From assembly GCA_011800805.1 (NCBI GenBank), contig MPNW01000994.1:2501-51964 (forward strand): a DNA stretch of 49,464 nucleotides, written 5' to 3'. Position numbers and translations under genes: made by a program. The DNA comes from Hirudo medicinalis (taxonomy: Eukaryota > Annelida > Clitellata > Hirudinida > Hirudinidae). The notes beneath the pieces are model-generated. The model did no database searches. It saw only the letters and a program-made list of their open reading frames with translations, and had not been told where the DNA came from. Positions 1-12,654 of the stretch are shown piece by piece. Each line of letters starts with the position of its first letter. Positions within the stretch are counted from its first letter, which is position 1.

Positions 1-438
1 TCGAGGTCACGTAAGTTAATGTCTCAGCTTTAATCGTCTTTCTACTAGTGAAGAAAAAAACACGAATGGGTTTTAAAGAATCTATTTATTTTGAAATTAT
101 TTTTGATTATTATTTTTGAATATCCATTTATAGCACATTATGTTATTAAGAGTTTCAATAATTTACAGCTAAATGACTCATCAATTGAGTGATGCATAGC
201 TCGAATAAACAAAACAAAATGTTCTATTCAACAGGTAATATTAAAATACATTTTAGAATGTCCTTCAAAATTTGAAGCGCTAACTTCGTCGATCACTTGA
301 AAAGCAAAATCTTAAATAATTTCATCTGATTAAATTCCAATATATTCATAATATTATTAGTTCATAATATTTATTCATAATAAAACATCCAAAGGATCGG
401 TTTTAATTCAAAAGCCACTCTAAAACTCTTCAGACAGT
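1..438. other. Intergenic AT-rich stretch, no gene seen
   Basis: I see no coding potential here on either strand. The stretch lies downstream of the minus-strand protease and holds its probable 3' UTR and polyadenylation signal. Confidence 0.6.
370..375 (-). terminator. Putative polyadenylation signal of the serine protease
   Basis: AATAAA reads on the minus strand about 64 nt beyond the protease stop codon, a normal distance for an animal 3' UTR. The hexamer is common by chance in DNA this AT-rich. Confidence 0.4.
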
Positions 439-2429
439 CTAAGGTGTGTTTCTGTCGATCCAATCCTTGTATTCTGAGACTCTCGTGTAAACAGAAGGAA
501 AGAACGGTCGACATTTGCCCAAAATGTGGATACCCCACGAGGTTATTCCGACCACAGTATCTTTTCCTTGCACGTTACAGTTCAGTGGTCCACCGCTGTC
601 ACCCTGGAAGAGGCCAAAGAGGTTAAAATTAAAGTTGAGTGCGAGATTTTACAATAAAGGAGTATGTTTTCTGATTTTCTAATTTCGAATCCAGTCACAA
701 TACAATACAATACAATACAATACAATACAATATATCCAATTATTATATATACAATTTGTCCATATATATTATACCCAATGTATCCAATTATAATATAGCC
801 AATACATCCAAATACATTATATCCAATTTATCCAAATACAATAAAAGATCGCAAAAAAGATTTTTTTTTATTTAATCCTATCCAATATCTTCAAATATCA
901 TGTGCAATATTAGTATTTTTGTTTAACTGTCTAAACTTTTTCTCAAACTTATAACATCAATATTGTGATATTAAAATATATTAAATAATAATAATTATTA
1001 CCTGGCACGATCCAGTGTCCTTCTCAGAGTCCAAGAGGCAGATGTGACCAGGGATGATGGAGGCTCCTGACAGTTTTTCCTGGCACAGATCGTTGGAAAG
1101 GACCTTGGTTTCTCCCTTCTGAAGTACGTCCGGAAGAGTTTGTTCTCCGGCTGTCGTGGAAATTATTTGTGAAAATATTACATAATTAATATAACATTGT
1201 TAATGTATTTGTCTATCAAGATGAAATATTGTATTATTAAGTGATTTAAACAATTTAATAATTAATTTATTATTTTAATTTGTTTTTCATAAACCACTCA
1301 CAATCTCTTCCCCAGCCGGAAATGATGCACGTCTTGTCAACGAATTTGTCGTTATTGTCCTTGGGAAGGACGGCGGGTTTTACGGTGTTCGAGGGCTTGA
1401 CCTCTGTGGCCAGGGTTAGAACGGCGATGTCGTGGGGATAGGTACCTGTGTCGTTGTTGTATTTTTCGTGCTGCAAAAAAATACACTTACGTAAATATTC
1501 TGAAAATGAAGAAAATGCTTTGTAAACGTTTTAAAGTGTTTTTTAACTTAATGTAATGTTTTTCGACGTGTCATTGTCTTTAGAAGAGATTTTCAATTCC
1601 TAAGTAAATAATTAATTGATTATTCGTTAAACTCAAATGCAATAGGATTATTAATTCAATCGTACTCACCAATTTGAAAACCTTCACCTCGGAAATGACC
1701 GCCTTAGATAGATCGCTTCTCTTGTGAAGGCCTGCTACCACTCTCATTTTTATGTGTTGTCTTAAAATAAATTAACTTCTGAAACCAATTCTTAAATTAC
1801 GAACAAAGTTTTTCACTGTTAATATGCATAAACCATATTTATTGTACCAACCTTCCGTCGACGCAGTGGGCAGCTGTCAGGGCGTACTTAGTTTTCAGCA
1901 AGGACGCTCCACACGTGTGCTTCCACTCGCCGGAAGAATGGAGGTACTGGAGAGACAGTTGCCATGGAAACTCATGCGGTCTGGCATCCTCTCCGCCGAT
2001 GATTTTTTGGTCTCCTCCGTGCAGGTTTTCTTGAGGTCTTGCGTTGACTTTAAGGAATTTTTAAATGTATTTTTATATTTATCAATTATTCGTGAATGAA
2101 ATTAGTATTTGTACAATTTCGTAGTTTTGAGTGCTAAACATAATTTCGCAAGTAAAGTTAAATAATTGAAATAATAATAAAAACCGTAATAATCATTTAG
2201 CAATAACAATCATTTAGCGCCAAAAGTCAAAAGAAGCAAACAATTCTTTTTTAGAAGCAAACAATAATGCAATATTCGCCAAATAAACATTTACCATTGA
2301 AATAATTAAACAAATAAATATTCTCGTCAATTCAATATCAGTTGGTAAATTTCAATTTCAAGATATATAATCAAATTTCTTACCAGCGAGCAAGGCTACA
2401 GTTGCGAGAAGCAATGCCAGAGACATCAT
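439..2429 (-). CDS. Secreted trypsin-fold serine protease (elastase/chymotrypsin-like), 6 exons, 271 aa
   Basis: Complete S1-family endopeptidase. Exons on the minus strand: 2384-2429, 1852-2047, 1670-1760, 1302-1470, 1002-1150, 439-603; all junctions are GT/AG and phases agree to the TAG stop. The start [16 protein letters not shown] is a hydrophobic signal peptide. A short propeptide ends at Lys30, before the mature N terminus IIGGED (31-36), so activation is by a trypsin-like cut. The catalytic triad is intact: His76 in LTAAHC, Asp125 in DIAVL, Ser220 in GDSGGP. The residue six before the serine (chymotrypsin position 189) is Gly, not Asp, which argues against Arg/Lys specificity and for an elastase or chymotrypsin type. 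The C terminus [12 protein letters not shown] is the usual final helix. It is likely a secreted digestive or extracellular enzyme; the substrate is not known. Confidence 0.93.
697..732. repeat. (ACAAT) pentanucleotide microsatellite in a protease intron
   Basis: About seven copies of ACAAT lie in the last intron of the protease, followed to about 850 by degenerate AT-rich sequence with recurring TATCCAAT words. Confidence 0.9.
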
Positions 2430-3251
2430 GGTTGAGGTTGGGTGAATAAGAATCAACAACCCTTAAATACCTGTCCTTAAGTAGAAAATCTGACGATTGT
2501 TTGAGATTAGTTTTTCTCTCTCGATAAACTGATAGATTATCACTTCGTGAATCTGTGGCGATAAGATGAGAATGTCTTATTGATATGTTCTGCAGAACTG
2601 CTTGAAATATAATCTTTTAAATTGTTGTTCAATAAGAGCTCAAGGAAATTGGAAGACATGAATTCCTTTTCGAAGAAATCTCTTCAAATCGATGTCGAGA
2701 TATGCCTGCCAATAAATAATTTTTATTTTTTACTTGACCATTCTTACGTTGCACACAAGTGGCCATGAATTTGGTCTCCTTCCAGAAAGTATTGAAGCGC
2801 CCATTCAATTTACGACGAAAAATTTTATTATTAATGGAAATAACAGTAATAAAGCAATATTCACATGTAAAAAATTTATTGGAAGACTCTAAACATGCAA
2901 AACATACATAATTTTGAGTGGTTATGTACCTCCAATTGGAACTTCCATGGCAATCCAATATACAACCTATTAATTCATTAATTTACAAAGAAAATAAAGT
3001 TATTACGACTCCATGAAAAATTGAAAGTCAGAATGTCTATTTTAAAAATGAATTTGAGACCAAAAAACGTAAAATGTATTAAGGCTAAAAAATAAAATTA
3101 ATTTGCGCTCAAAAGCAAAACATAGATTAGATTTAAGTAGTCTTTGTTTTTGTTTACATTAATTAATTGTTTGCCGGACGTTCTGTTAAGTGTAAAAATT
3201 GTTATGTCTGGTTTTATTTTACTCCACATTTAACACAATTACATTTAAAAC
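2430..3251. promoter_or_regulatory. Divergent intergenic region between protease and MED12
   Basis: These 822 bp separate the start codons of two genes transcribed away from each other, so both promoters probably lie here. I see no clear TATA box or CpG-like block, and the short open frames on the minus strand look random. Confidence 0.45.
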
Positions 3252-5278
3252 ATGGCTAGTTTTCCAAATCAAGAACATCGGCCATTAAAACGACTACGTT
3301 TGGGGCCCATTGGTCCAGAAGTCTATCCGCAAGACAAAAAGCAAAAAGAGGTTGATCCCTTTTTGGAAAATGCTTTTAAGTCAATTGATTCTCAGTTGAT
3401 TAAGACGGATTGATTGCTTTTCCAGGATGAGATCAGTCAGAGCAGTGTCAAGCATGGATTCAACAACATGCCTTGCATCAAGGACGAGGTGAGAGAATTG
3501 CAAGGAACAATAAAAGAGGAGAATTTAATGCGCCATAAATATTTTTTAATGTGAATGATCCATTAAGTTTTGATGTGTTTAAGTGAAAGATTATTTCGGG
3601 GACATTGATGGCCTTTAAAAGTTTCGTTTTTAATTCCAGTTTGCATCTGCTAAAGATGCACTGCTCAACAGTGGAGGTGTGCCCCTCATCACAAAGGTAG
3701 TTTGTTCAAGGAGGTTAAGATGACACGAACGAATGACCGCCTTAGAATGCGATGAAAATATTATATGATCGTTGAATCGACACATATTAAATTAAGTTTT
3801 GTCATGCCTAAATAAGTGGTGTATAGTGAATATTTTACTTTTGTGCTAACGTTAACTTGTTGAACAAGTTCGTGAGAGTAAATTAGCAAAAAAATTAACA
3901 ACAACGACGAATTATCAAAGGTCAGCTCGGCGTTCAATGCCCTGCTCTCAAAGAAGCAAGAACTGAGCACTTTGCAGGATCAGGCCAAGAGAAAGCCGCA
4001 GATGATGAAGGACAACTTCTACCCTGTGAGTTTTACGAGGGCTGCTTACGTCGTCGTAATCAATAATAAAATGTTTACAATTGCATAATTGCACCCCGAT
4101 AAGTGAACTGTACAGTGTCTAGATGTAAAATAATTGCCATTAATAATCAAGTTCGTTTTATACAAATATTTTCTTGAGAACAAAAAGCAAAGCCAGCCAA
4201 CGAAATAAAATTTGATCGTGCAGATCGGCATCGCAAGGGGCAAGCAGATGTCGGAGAATTGGTTGAGAGATGACCTGGCCACCACAAAACCTCTGTCTCT
4301 CATCACAAAGAAGGCATAAACTTGTTATTTACCAAATCCCATTTTGGACCCACAAGAATTATTGTTATTATTTTAATGCTCGCATTTATTATGAATTAGC
4401 CGCAATTGTGCAGCATCGTAATATATTATCGATTATTCCGAAGGTGCCGGTCTTCAACAAGAGAGAGGACGTGTTCCAGAAGTTGTGCGAGGAGAGCATT
4501 CCTCCTTATCGGGCAGCGTGGTACATAAAACTGGCAAACACGTACAACATTCTCATCTGCGACGTTGCCAAAGCCAAGAAGAGACAAGTGGTCGATCCCT
4601 GTCAAGGTTGTCGTCTTCTTCGAATTTCCAAAGCGTCCGGAAAGCGGAGGGTCTTACGAAATTATCGAACGATTTATTCGTTTGTTCGTCGATTGTTCAT
4701 CAGCCGAGCGATCGATAGGTTTCGGTTCCGAGCGAATATGTTAATTTCGTGCGGGCGTCAACTTGCCGAACATTTGTAACATTTAGCGCGACACTCAAAG
4801 ATGGATTTAACCCAGAAATTATTAGTTTAATTAGAATTATATTTATTTTAACGTCACATGTTTTTAATTATTTTTATCAAACGATCGTTAAAAATTAACA
4901 TTCCCAGAGTGGACGGTCGCCGTGACGCGACACCTGAGGGAACAGCTCCAAAAGATAGCCGAGCACTACAACAACTCGGCCTCCAGCATGTCGTCCTCTT
5001 CGACGTCCGTCGTCATGAACACCAGCTTCCTGACGGCAGGCGGAGGGGCCGGTCGACAGATGCTCCCGAACCCCGACCTCGGACTCGAACCTTCCCTGAG
5101 GCAGTGGAACTACAACTGCCGGCTCGTGCTCCATCTCTTCGACGACGGACTCCTGGACAAGCAAGACTTCCTGTCGTGGTTGATCGACCAGCTGGAAAAG
5201 TATTGCGGAGGGTCGCGCATGACTCAGCAGTCGAACGAAGATGCCATGCTCAAGATCCTAGTCGTGCAGGTCGTCAAG
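3252..5278 (+). other. MED12: MED12 exons 1-7: CDK8-activating N terminus
   Basis: Exons 3252-3350, 3426-3488, 3640-3696, 3921-4025, 4224-4313, 4444-4606, 4908-5278. The first five end in phase 0. Exon 1 is 99 nt and ends after codon 33, as in human MED12. Exon 2 carries the VK-GFNN segment. Exon 4 holds the RRKPQ-like [11 protein letters not shown] block, exon 5 the [14 protein letters not shown] block, and exon 6 [11 protein letters not shown] with the RAAWYIKL helix. Exon 7 holds the [13 protein letters not shown] helix and a Ser-rich linker of about 40 residues, then LRQWNY and [14 protein letters not shown]. The exon 5 donor reads AAG|GCATAA. Confidence 0.93.
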
Positions 5279-5467
5279 GTGAGGAGATTGAATCAATCAA
5301 ATGTTATTGCTATAAATGAACTGTTATTAATTCTGGTTTTAACGATATTAAGCAAATAATTAGCTGTGCCATTTTTTTGGTTACAATTTAGTCCATAAAT
5401 CATGATTTTAAAAAGATCATTTGTTTTGTCTGTTAAAAGCTCTCCAATGTATGCAATGACATGTTCA

Positions 5468-5500
<33 letters not shown>

Positions 5501-7934
5501 GTTATTATTATTATTATTATTGTTATTATTATTATTATTGTTATTATTATATTACTATTATTATTGAAATTGAAATAATCATTATTATCGAATAATTATT
5601 TTATTAATTAATTATTATTATAACTGAAATGAAATGGCATTCATAGGTTATTATTAATATCNATATTACTATTATTATTGAAATTGAAATAATCATTATT
5701 ATCGAATAATTATTTTATTAATTAATTATTATTATAACTGAAATGAAATGGCATTCATAGGTTATTATTAATATCACAATAATTATCAAAAATAATTATT
5801 ATCACAACTGAAATGTCCATTAAACATTGACGACCACACTGCACCTCCCTGTTTGTTCCAACAGCAAATGAACGAGTTCGTCCAGTCCCAAATGTTGTCG
5901 AGAAGGTTGGCCTACTTCTGCTGCAAGAAACTGTCCCTCATGTGCTCCAACGGCCCCTGTTCGTCCACGCCCGCGGTCCCGAACGAGTAAAACGATCATT
6001 CTGACTTTTAATGATTTAGCGATGAAATTTACGTGCATTTGTTGCGACTATTGTCGTTGACGTTTGGCGATAATCTGCCACGTATTGTTACATTCTCTTC
6101 AAAATGATTTCCCTTTTGTTTCACTGAGTTTTTACAAATCACATCTCCGATGATTTGAAAATCGAGAGAATTGCAATTTTAAAAGTAAACATCCACTATT
6201 AATATATTGAAATATTTAAGTAAACATCCACTAAAACATTTCATGTGGTTTTAAAAAAATTGTTTGTTTGCAAAATCTAGTTGTAAAATTTACCCCATAA
6301 AATTTAGGCAATCAAAAGGTCAGAACAATCCAAGCAGCCAATCGACATTCAGCGTCCAGGGCTGTGCCGCTTCTGGCAACAGCAACGTGCCGACATCATC
6401 GGGAGCGGCCAGCAACGACAGCAATCAGAACAACAACGGCATCAACACCAACCAACAAGTTGCCACGTTCTCCGAGTGCGCAAACTGTCCCCAACATCGT
6501 GGTCTCCTGATGAACTTGTCGGCCATCGTCCAGGCTGTCGTCATTTCCTGCCCGGCCGCCCTGGTGTGGCACGACCTCGGGGAAGGTAAACAGTTCTCGA
6601 CCCTGAACGGTTCACCGCTCGACCTCCTGCCGTGCTCGCCCTTAGTCCTTCCGATGCCCGCCGGAGACGACAACAAGGAGGTCTGTTTTTCGGGGTGCTA
6701 GGGCAAGCCCTGTGCTTTCGTCTGGTTCAATTATATTTTTATGGAAGGGCAGATTTTAAAATGAATCCCTAATTATAATTATGGTTAAAATCTATTCTAA
6801 CAAATAGATTCGAGAGATGTTGATGGTGTCAGAAGAAGAGATCATCCACAGAAGTGAAATGTCGGAATCCAAGTGGTCCGTCGACAAACAGAGGCAGACG
6901 AACACCGGTAAAGCAAGCATTACCTGCCTTACATCGAACATATCTGAATATTTAGTAGCTGTAGTTGTTTGGTTGATGCAATTGTTGTTATTACCATTAT
7001 TATTATTATTGTTGGTGTTGTTATTATATCGTTATTGATGTTGTTGTTGTTGTTGTTATTGCTATCATTAGTTAGAGTTTTGTCATTAGTATGTTATTAA
7101 GATGTCATTATTATTTTTGATTCCTGATTTCAATATAAAAGTGATTCTTAGAAATCGATTCAAAATAAATTTCTTCGAAATAGCATCACTCTTAGATCAT
7201 CGACTTAGATGCTGGTCGTCCTTTCCGCTGTATATTCCATCAGATCAGCATTAGAAATGCACATTCGTGATGATTAGCTAACTGCATATTAATTAGTATT
7301 TCCATTTACCATTTCCACCAATACCAGGCGTCCTGGTGAGCTACATACTGTCGTGTCTCGAGGCCCTGGACAGACACAGCTTCGACAAAGTCGACAACAA
7401 CAACTGCCTCGACACCCTCTTCAACAAAATTTTCACCCAGCACTCGACGAAAGATGGCCCGGAGGTGGGCCGTCTTGTTTTGTAGTTTCAATTGATTTTT
7501 CTCAATTATTGTCCAGTTTGTTAAAAGAGCTAAACGACGAGAAATCTATTTACAAAAAAATTAACTAATTAATTCACTCAGTGATTCGAGTGATTGAAAT
7601 CTTGAAAGATTGGAGTCTTGAATTGACTGCAATTAGTTGCTGTTTGTGACGGGTTTAACAACAACTTGGTAACGATTCAATAATCCGGTGCACTTTAAGA
7701 ACTCGAGTCGTGTCGACATTCTTGCAGCAATGCAATCTGCCTTGCAAATTTTGCCATGCATCTGCCTTTCATAAAATGTTCATTATTCCACTATTATTAT
7801 CATCATCATCATCATCATTATTATTATTATTAAACTATTATTATTATCCATTATCATTATTTCTCGTACCATTCTCTTCATCATTGATATTATTAAATAT
7901 ATCAATATTATAATTATTAACATTATCATTAAAC

Positions 7935-7965
<31 letters not shown>

Positions 7966-9374
7966 CATCGTCATCATTTCCCGTACCGTCATCTTAATCA
8001 TTACATTGATTGAACATCATTATCCCGTTGAACAGCATTTTTCCATCGACGAGCCGGCAGTGAACCTTTTGTGCGAGTGGGCAGTCACCACCAAACGATC
8101 CGGCATCCACCGCACCGTCGTGGTTGCAAAACTGCTCGAGAGGTACCAGAACCAGGTGACCGCGGAGGTAAGGGAGGAATGATGGAATGATGTTCTGTAG
8201 ATTTTGTAGCGTCTCTCTTTGGATGTCTCTCCTTTTTATTTAGTTTGGTTTAAATGTTTTTGGACGTTTTCCTCATTCATTGGACTAATTAGTTTCGATC
8301 TCGAGGTCGATTTTGATTTTGAAAAAATCGACATTTTGATTATATTCAGAGTGAATTTCTTCCTAAAATTGCCTTTATTCTTTTTAAATAATTTTGCAAA
8401 CTTCTTGTCGACGACAAATGCATCCGTCGTTGCATTAATGCCGACGTCATCGTCTAGTTCAATTCCAGAAGTCCTCGGACATGGACCCTTCGGACGACAA
8501 GGACGGGGAATCGAATGCATGCTCGTCGTACTCTTCGCCCTCCTCTCACCCGCCTTTCCAGAGCATCCTCTTCAACTTTCTCGATGAGAAGGCACCCTAC
8601 CTTGGTAAGGATTTTCAACCCGAATCTCGTACGTTGTGATTTGCGATTTGTAAATAGACTTTTATAGTAAATAGAATTTGTAAATTTGTAAATAGATAAA
8701 GTAGACTGTCATTGATCAATAAATGAATCAATAAAGTGCAAACTATTGTATTAACTTTATTTATCAGGAGAATGTTACTTGTATTGATGGCAAATTAAGC
8801 TTCTGTTTTGCCTAGCACATCCTCTAGCTTGCATCGGTATCGTCTGCATCAACATTACATTCGTTGCAGACGAGAATCCCAGCCACGAAGCTCGGGCAGC
8901 TTTTTGCAACCTGATCCTGCTGTTCTGCGAGTTGATCCGACACGACATCTTCTCTCACGACGTCTACGTGTCGACCCTGATAGCCAGGGGGGACCTCATG
9001 AATGCAACCTCCATTCTGCCCATCATTCAGTACTACCATGTACTCATGTCGGAGGGTCAGGCTAAGACCGAGAATTCATCCAAGCAGGAGGTAAGGCATT
9101 GATCTTGAAAGAGGCCTCGGTCTCGTACCAGGTCTTGCACAAGGTCTTGTTTTGACAAAAATTCAGCTCTCTTTGATCTCTTTCATAATCATCGTCATCA
9201 TCCTCTCCTCAGAATTCTGATGTCACAAAGATGGAGGTCGACGAGTTTTCCATTTTTGAGAACAAGGACGACCTGAGGCCGAGCCCGGATCAGCCAGGTT
9301 TGATGATTTTAATGTCTAAGAAATTAGAGACTGATTGTTATTTTCTGCTGCTATTATTGTTATTCTTCTTCTTC

Positions 9375-9408
<34 letters not shown>

Positions 9409-12400
9409 TTAACAATTAGCTAGTCTCAGGCTTGCTGATAAGGCCAATTATAACTTATTATTAATTTGTATATTTTATTTTTTGTATAACTTATTTGTAT
9501 AGTGATCTCTTGAATGCCTTATGTAAATGTACTTCATTTATATAGTGCCATATAATGCATAGCTTCTTGTTAGCCATTTATATAGCACTCCTTCCCAAGG
9601 GCGCCCTTGGGGCAGTGCAGGGTGGGTTTCGAACACGACACATTGTGACTGTTGCCATTACTGCTGCATGCGATAATGGAATGCAACCCATTCTGCCAAC
9701 CTGCATGCACCTGCTCATGTATCTGAATAGGATGCCAAGGTGCTTTTTAAAAGCTCTACCATTTATGTGGCACCCCTGCCTCAGTTCTTTCTTGGTTGTG
9801 AGTGATGTTGGTGACTGCCTGGCTGGTGGTTAATTATTCAGTTAATTAATTGGTTAATCAGGTTTAACATTATCATAACTTGATCTTCCAAATCACAACA
9901 GCATCAGTTCGTTCCCTATTGGACCAGCAATGCCTCCTTCCTTCCAGCATGCCCCCTTGCATTGCCAGGACCCCGGGAGCACCCGTAACCCCAGTCAGCT
10001 TAAGAACATCTGCCCCGCACACTCCGAGCGGTTGTGGTGTTCCAACACCAAACTCTCACACTCCCGGTGGGAATCAGACACCATACCACGGCATGGTGCA
10101 TACACCAGGGGGTCATGTGCACACCCCTGGTGGACATGTCCACACACCTGGAGGTTCTCAAAGCATGCAGCAGCACACCGGGGGCATGATGGGCGTTGTA
10201 GGTGGTAACTCAGCAGCCAGTATGATGAGTGGTGGAAGCATGATGATAGGCCACCAGCAGCCGATGATGGACGGTCGGAGCTTGGGACTGTCCGGGGTGA
10301 GTCCCTACGTCAACCCGATGATATCGCCGCATTCCCAGCAGCTCCACCATCTCCAGCAACAACAACTGCATCACCATCAGATGCAACTCCATCACCAGCA
10401 GATGCAACAACAACAGCAACAATACTGCCCCGTACCATCTCCGGCCGGATCCCTCCATCATCACCATTTCCAGCAGACCCCAAACCCCATGATCCCCCAC
10501 ACCCCCAACAATTCCAACCAGCAGCTCCTCGCTGCTCACCTTCCTCCCCATGCTGCCACTCCCATCCATCATCCACTACCTCCTCAACAACTACAAGTTC
10601 CACTACAACAACAACAACAGCAACAACAACCTCCACAAGTTCCACTACAACAACAACAACATCTGCCGGAGCCACCCTCCAACCAGCTCGCCCATGGTAA
10701 AGATGTCCGACACATCCTGTACGTCCTCCATTTCCCCGTGACCGGCGGCGATCCGTGCAGCCACGAGAACAACCAGAGGGCCGTGGTCCTCTGCGGCTTT
10801 GGCAAGGCCAGGGAGGAGGCCCGGCATGCCATCAAGAAGGCCACGAAGGAGATACTGAGGCTCTTCAGCAAGAAGAGCTGCATCGACGCCGTCAACGGGG
10901 AGCCAAACAACAAGGTTTGTGATCTCATGACATGTGATTTTTTATTTACATTTTGTATGTATCTGTTAATGTCGTTAATGTGCGCACATGTTAACGCAGC
11001 ACAATACGATTGGCAAGTTCAAATATTTAAGTATTAATTCTGCAGCTTAAATGTAATTATCATTATTGTTGTTAATATTATTATCATTGTTATCATTGTT
11101 AGTATTATTATCATCATCATTATTGTTGTTGTTATTATTATTAACGTTATTATTATTATTATTTCTAACATCAGGTCAAGAAGAAAAAGGACAAGGAGAA
11201 GGTTCAGGTTTGCATCAGTTTTGTTTTCACAAATTCTCCATTTTCGAGGATGTTTTTCTCGTTTCTCATGTTTGCTCCTGCGAGGCAGTCGAACGATCAA
11301 AGACTCTCAGAGGATTGCACGCAGATTTTATTGTCATTTAATTAGTTGACACTTGTAACCTATTTACAACATATAATTTAGCATTAATTAATAGTAATTG
11401 CAATTGATTTCGCAATTAAAGATTTAGTGAAGTCACGACTCACGAGGTGACTTAATGACCTTCCGAATAATAATCATGTTCCGACGATCATAATTATGCA
11501 TGCAATTCTGGGATCGTCATAATAATTTAGTCGCGTCATTTTTGTTTCAATGACTTGACGGTGACTCGTAAAACTTGCATGATTAATTATGCTACAGTTA
11601 TTATGCAATCATAATTACAATGTATTGTGACTCGTGCTCTAATTAGACGATGTAAAAATGTATCGTTACGCATTAGTCGATTAGAAAATCATAACCGCGA
11701 TTTTTTGTAATACGAGCGATTGGATTAAACCTCTTATCTGAGTAATTAAAATATTTATTCGCTATTATAATTATCGAACGACCACCTCGTAGGACTCCTC
11801 GGACTCCGCCATAAACATCGAGAATCTGTTCCAGAGGTTCAAGAAGCTCTCCTACCACAGCCAGCACGTGGTGACTCACTCCGTCTCCAAAAACCTCGTC
11901 GAGCTCGTGTCGTCGTTCGCGTCGGGGTCGTCCCAGCTCCTTCCGTCGGCAGAGAACGTGTCGCACCTGTTCGACCTCATGGAGAGCTGCTTCAATATCA
12001 GCCACCTGCTGGCATTGGCCATCAAGGTGAGTGGGAGGAGTCGTGCATGAGTTTTGATTGGTTGGAGCTGTGGTGGGCATGGTTAATGTGGAACATGGTT
12101 GTGCAGGACTTGGTCGAAGTTATTTCTAAAACTGTTTAATTAGCAGAAAAAACAGAAAATTATTTTAAACACAATTATTAGAGTCAAACACTAATATTAA
12201 TGTCGTCATAATATAATTGTTGTCATAATGTAATTGTTGTCATAATGTAATTGTCGTCATAATGTAATTGTTGTTATAATGTAATTGTTGTCATAATGTA
12301 ATTATTGTCTAAATGTAATTGTTGTCATAATATAATTGTTGTCATAATATAATTGTTGTCATAATATAATTGTTGTCATAATATAATTGTTGTTATAATG

Positions 12401-12530
12401 TAATTGTTGTTATAATATAATTGTTGTTATAATGTGGATAAGATTGTATTGTTGTTGCTTCAGTTGTTGTATGGATAAGATTGCATTGTTGTTGTTATTA
12501 TTATTGTACGGATAAGATTGTNTATTATTG

Positions 12531-12562
<32 letters not shown>

Positions 12563-12578
12563 GTTGTTGTTATTATTA

Positions 12579-12610
<32 letters not shown>

Positions 12611-12617
12611 TTTATTA

Positions 12618-12654
<37 letters not shown>

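Noticed and set aside
2629..2958. 109-codon minus-strand frame between protease and MED12
   Set aside because: It has no recognisable domain, shows AT-driven codon use and has no splice context. It is probably random.
4270..4779. 169-codon plus-strand frame overlapping MED12 exons 5 and 6
   Set aside because: It includes intron sequence, and only the part at 4444-4606 matches MED12. The rest has no support.
10210..10675. Minus-strand frames opposite MED12 exon 16
   Set aside because: They are the antisense of CAA/CAG and CAC repeats and give poly-Val and poly-Leu shadows.
12201..12436. Regular repeats that might suggest a CRISPR array
   Set aside because: The units are contiguous 17-mers without unique spacers, in an animal intron. 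This is a minisatellite.
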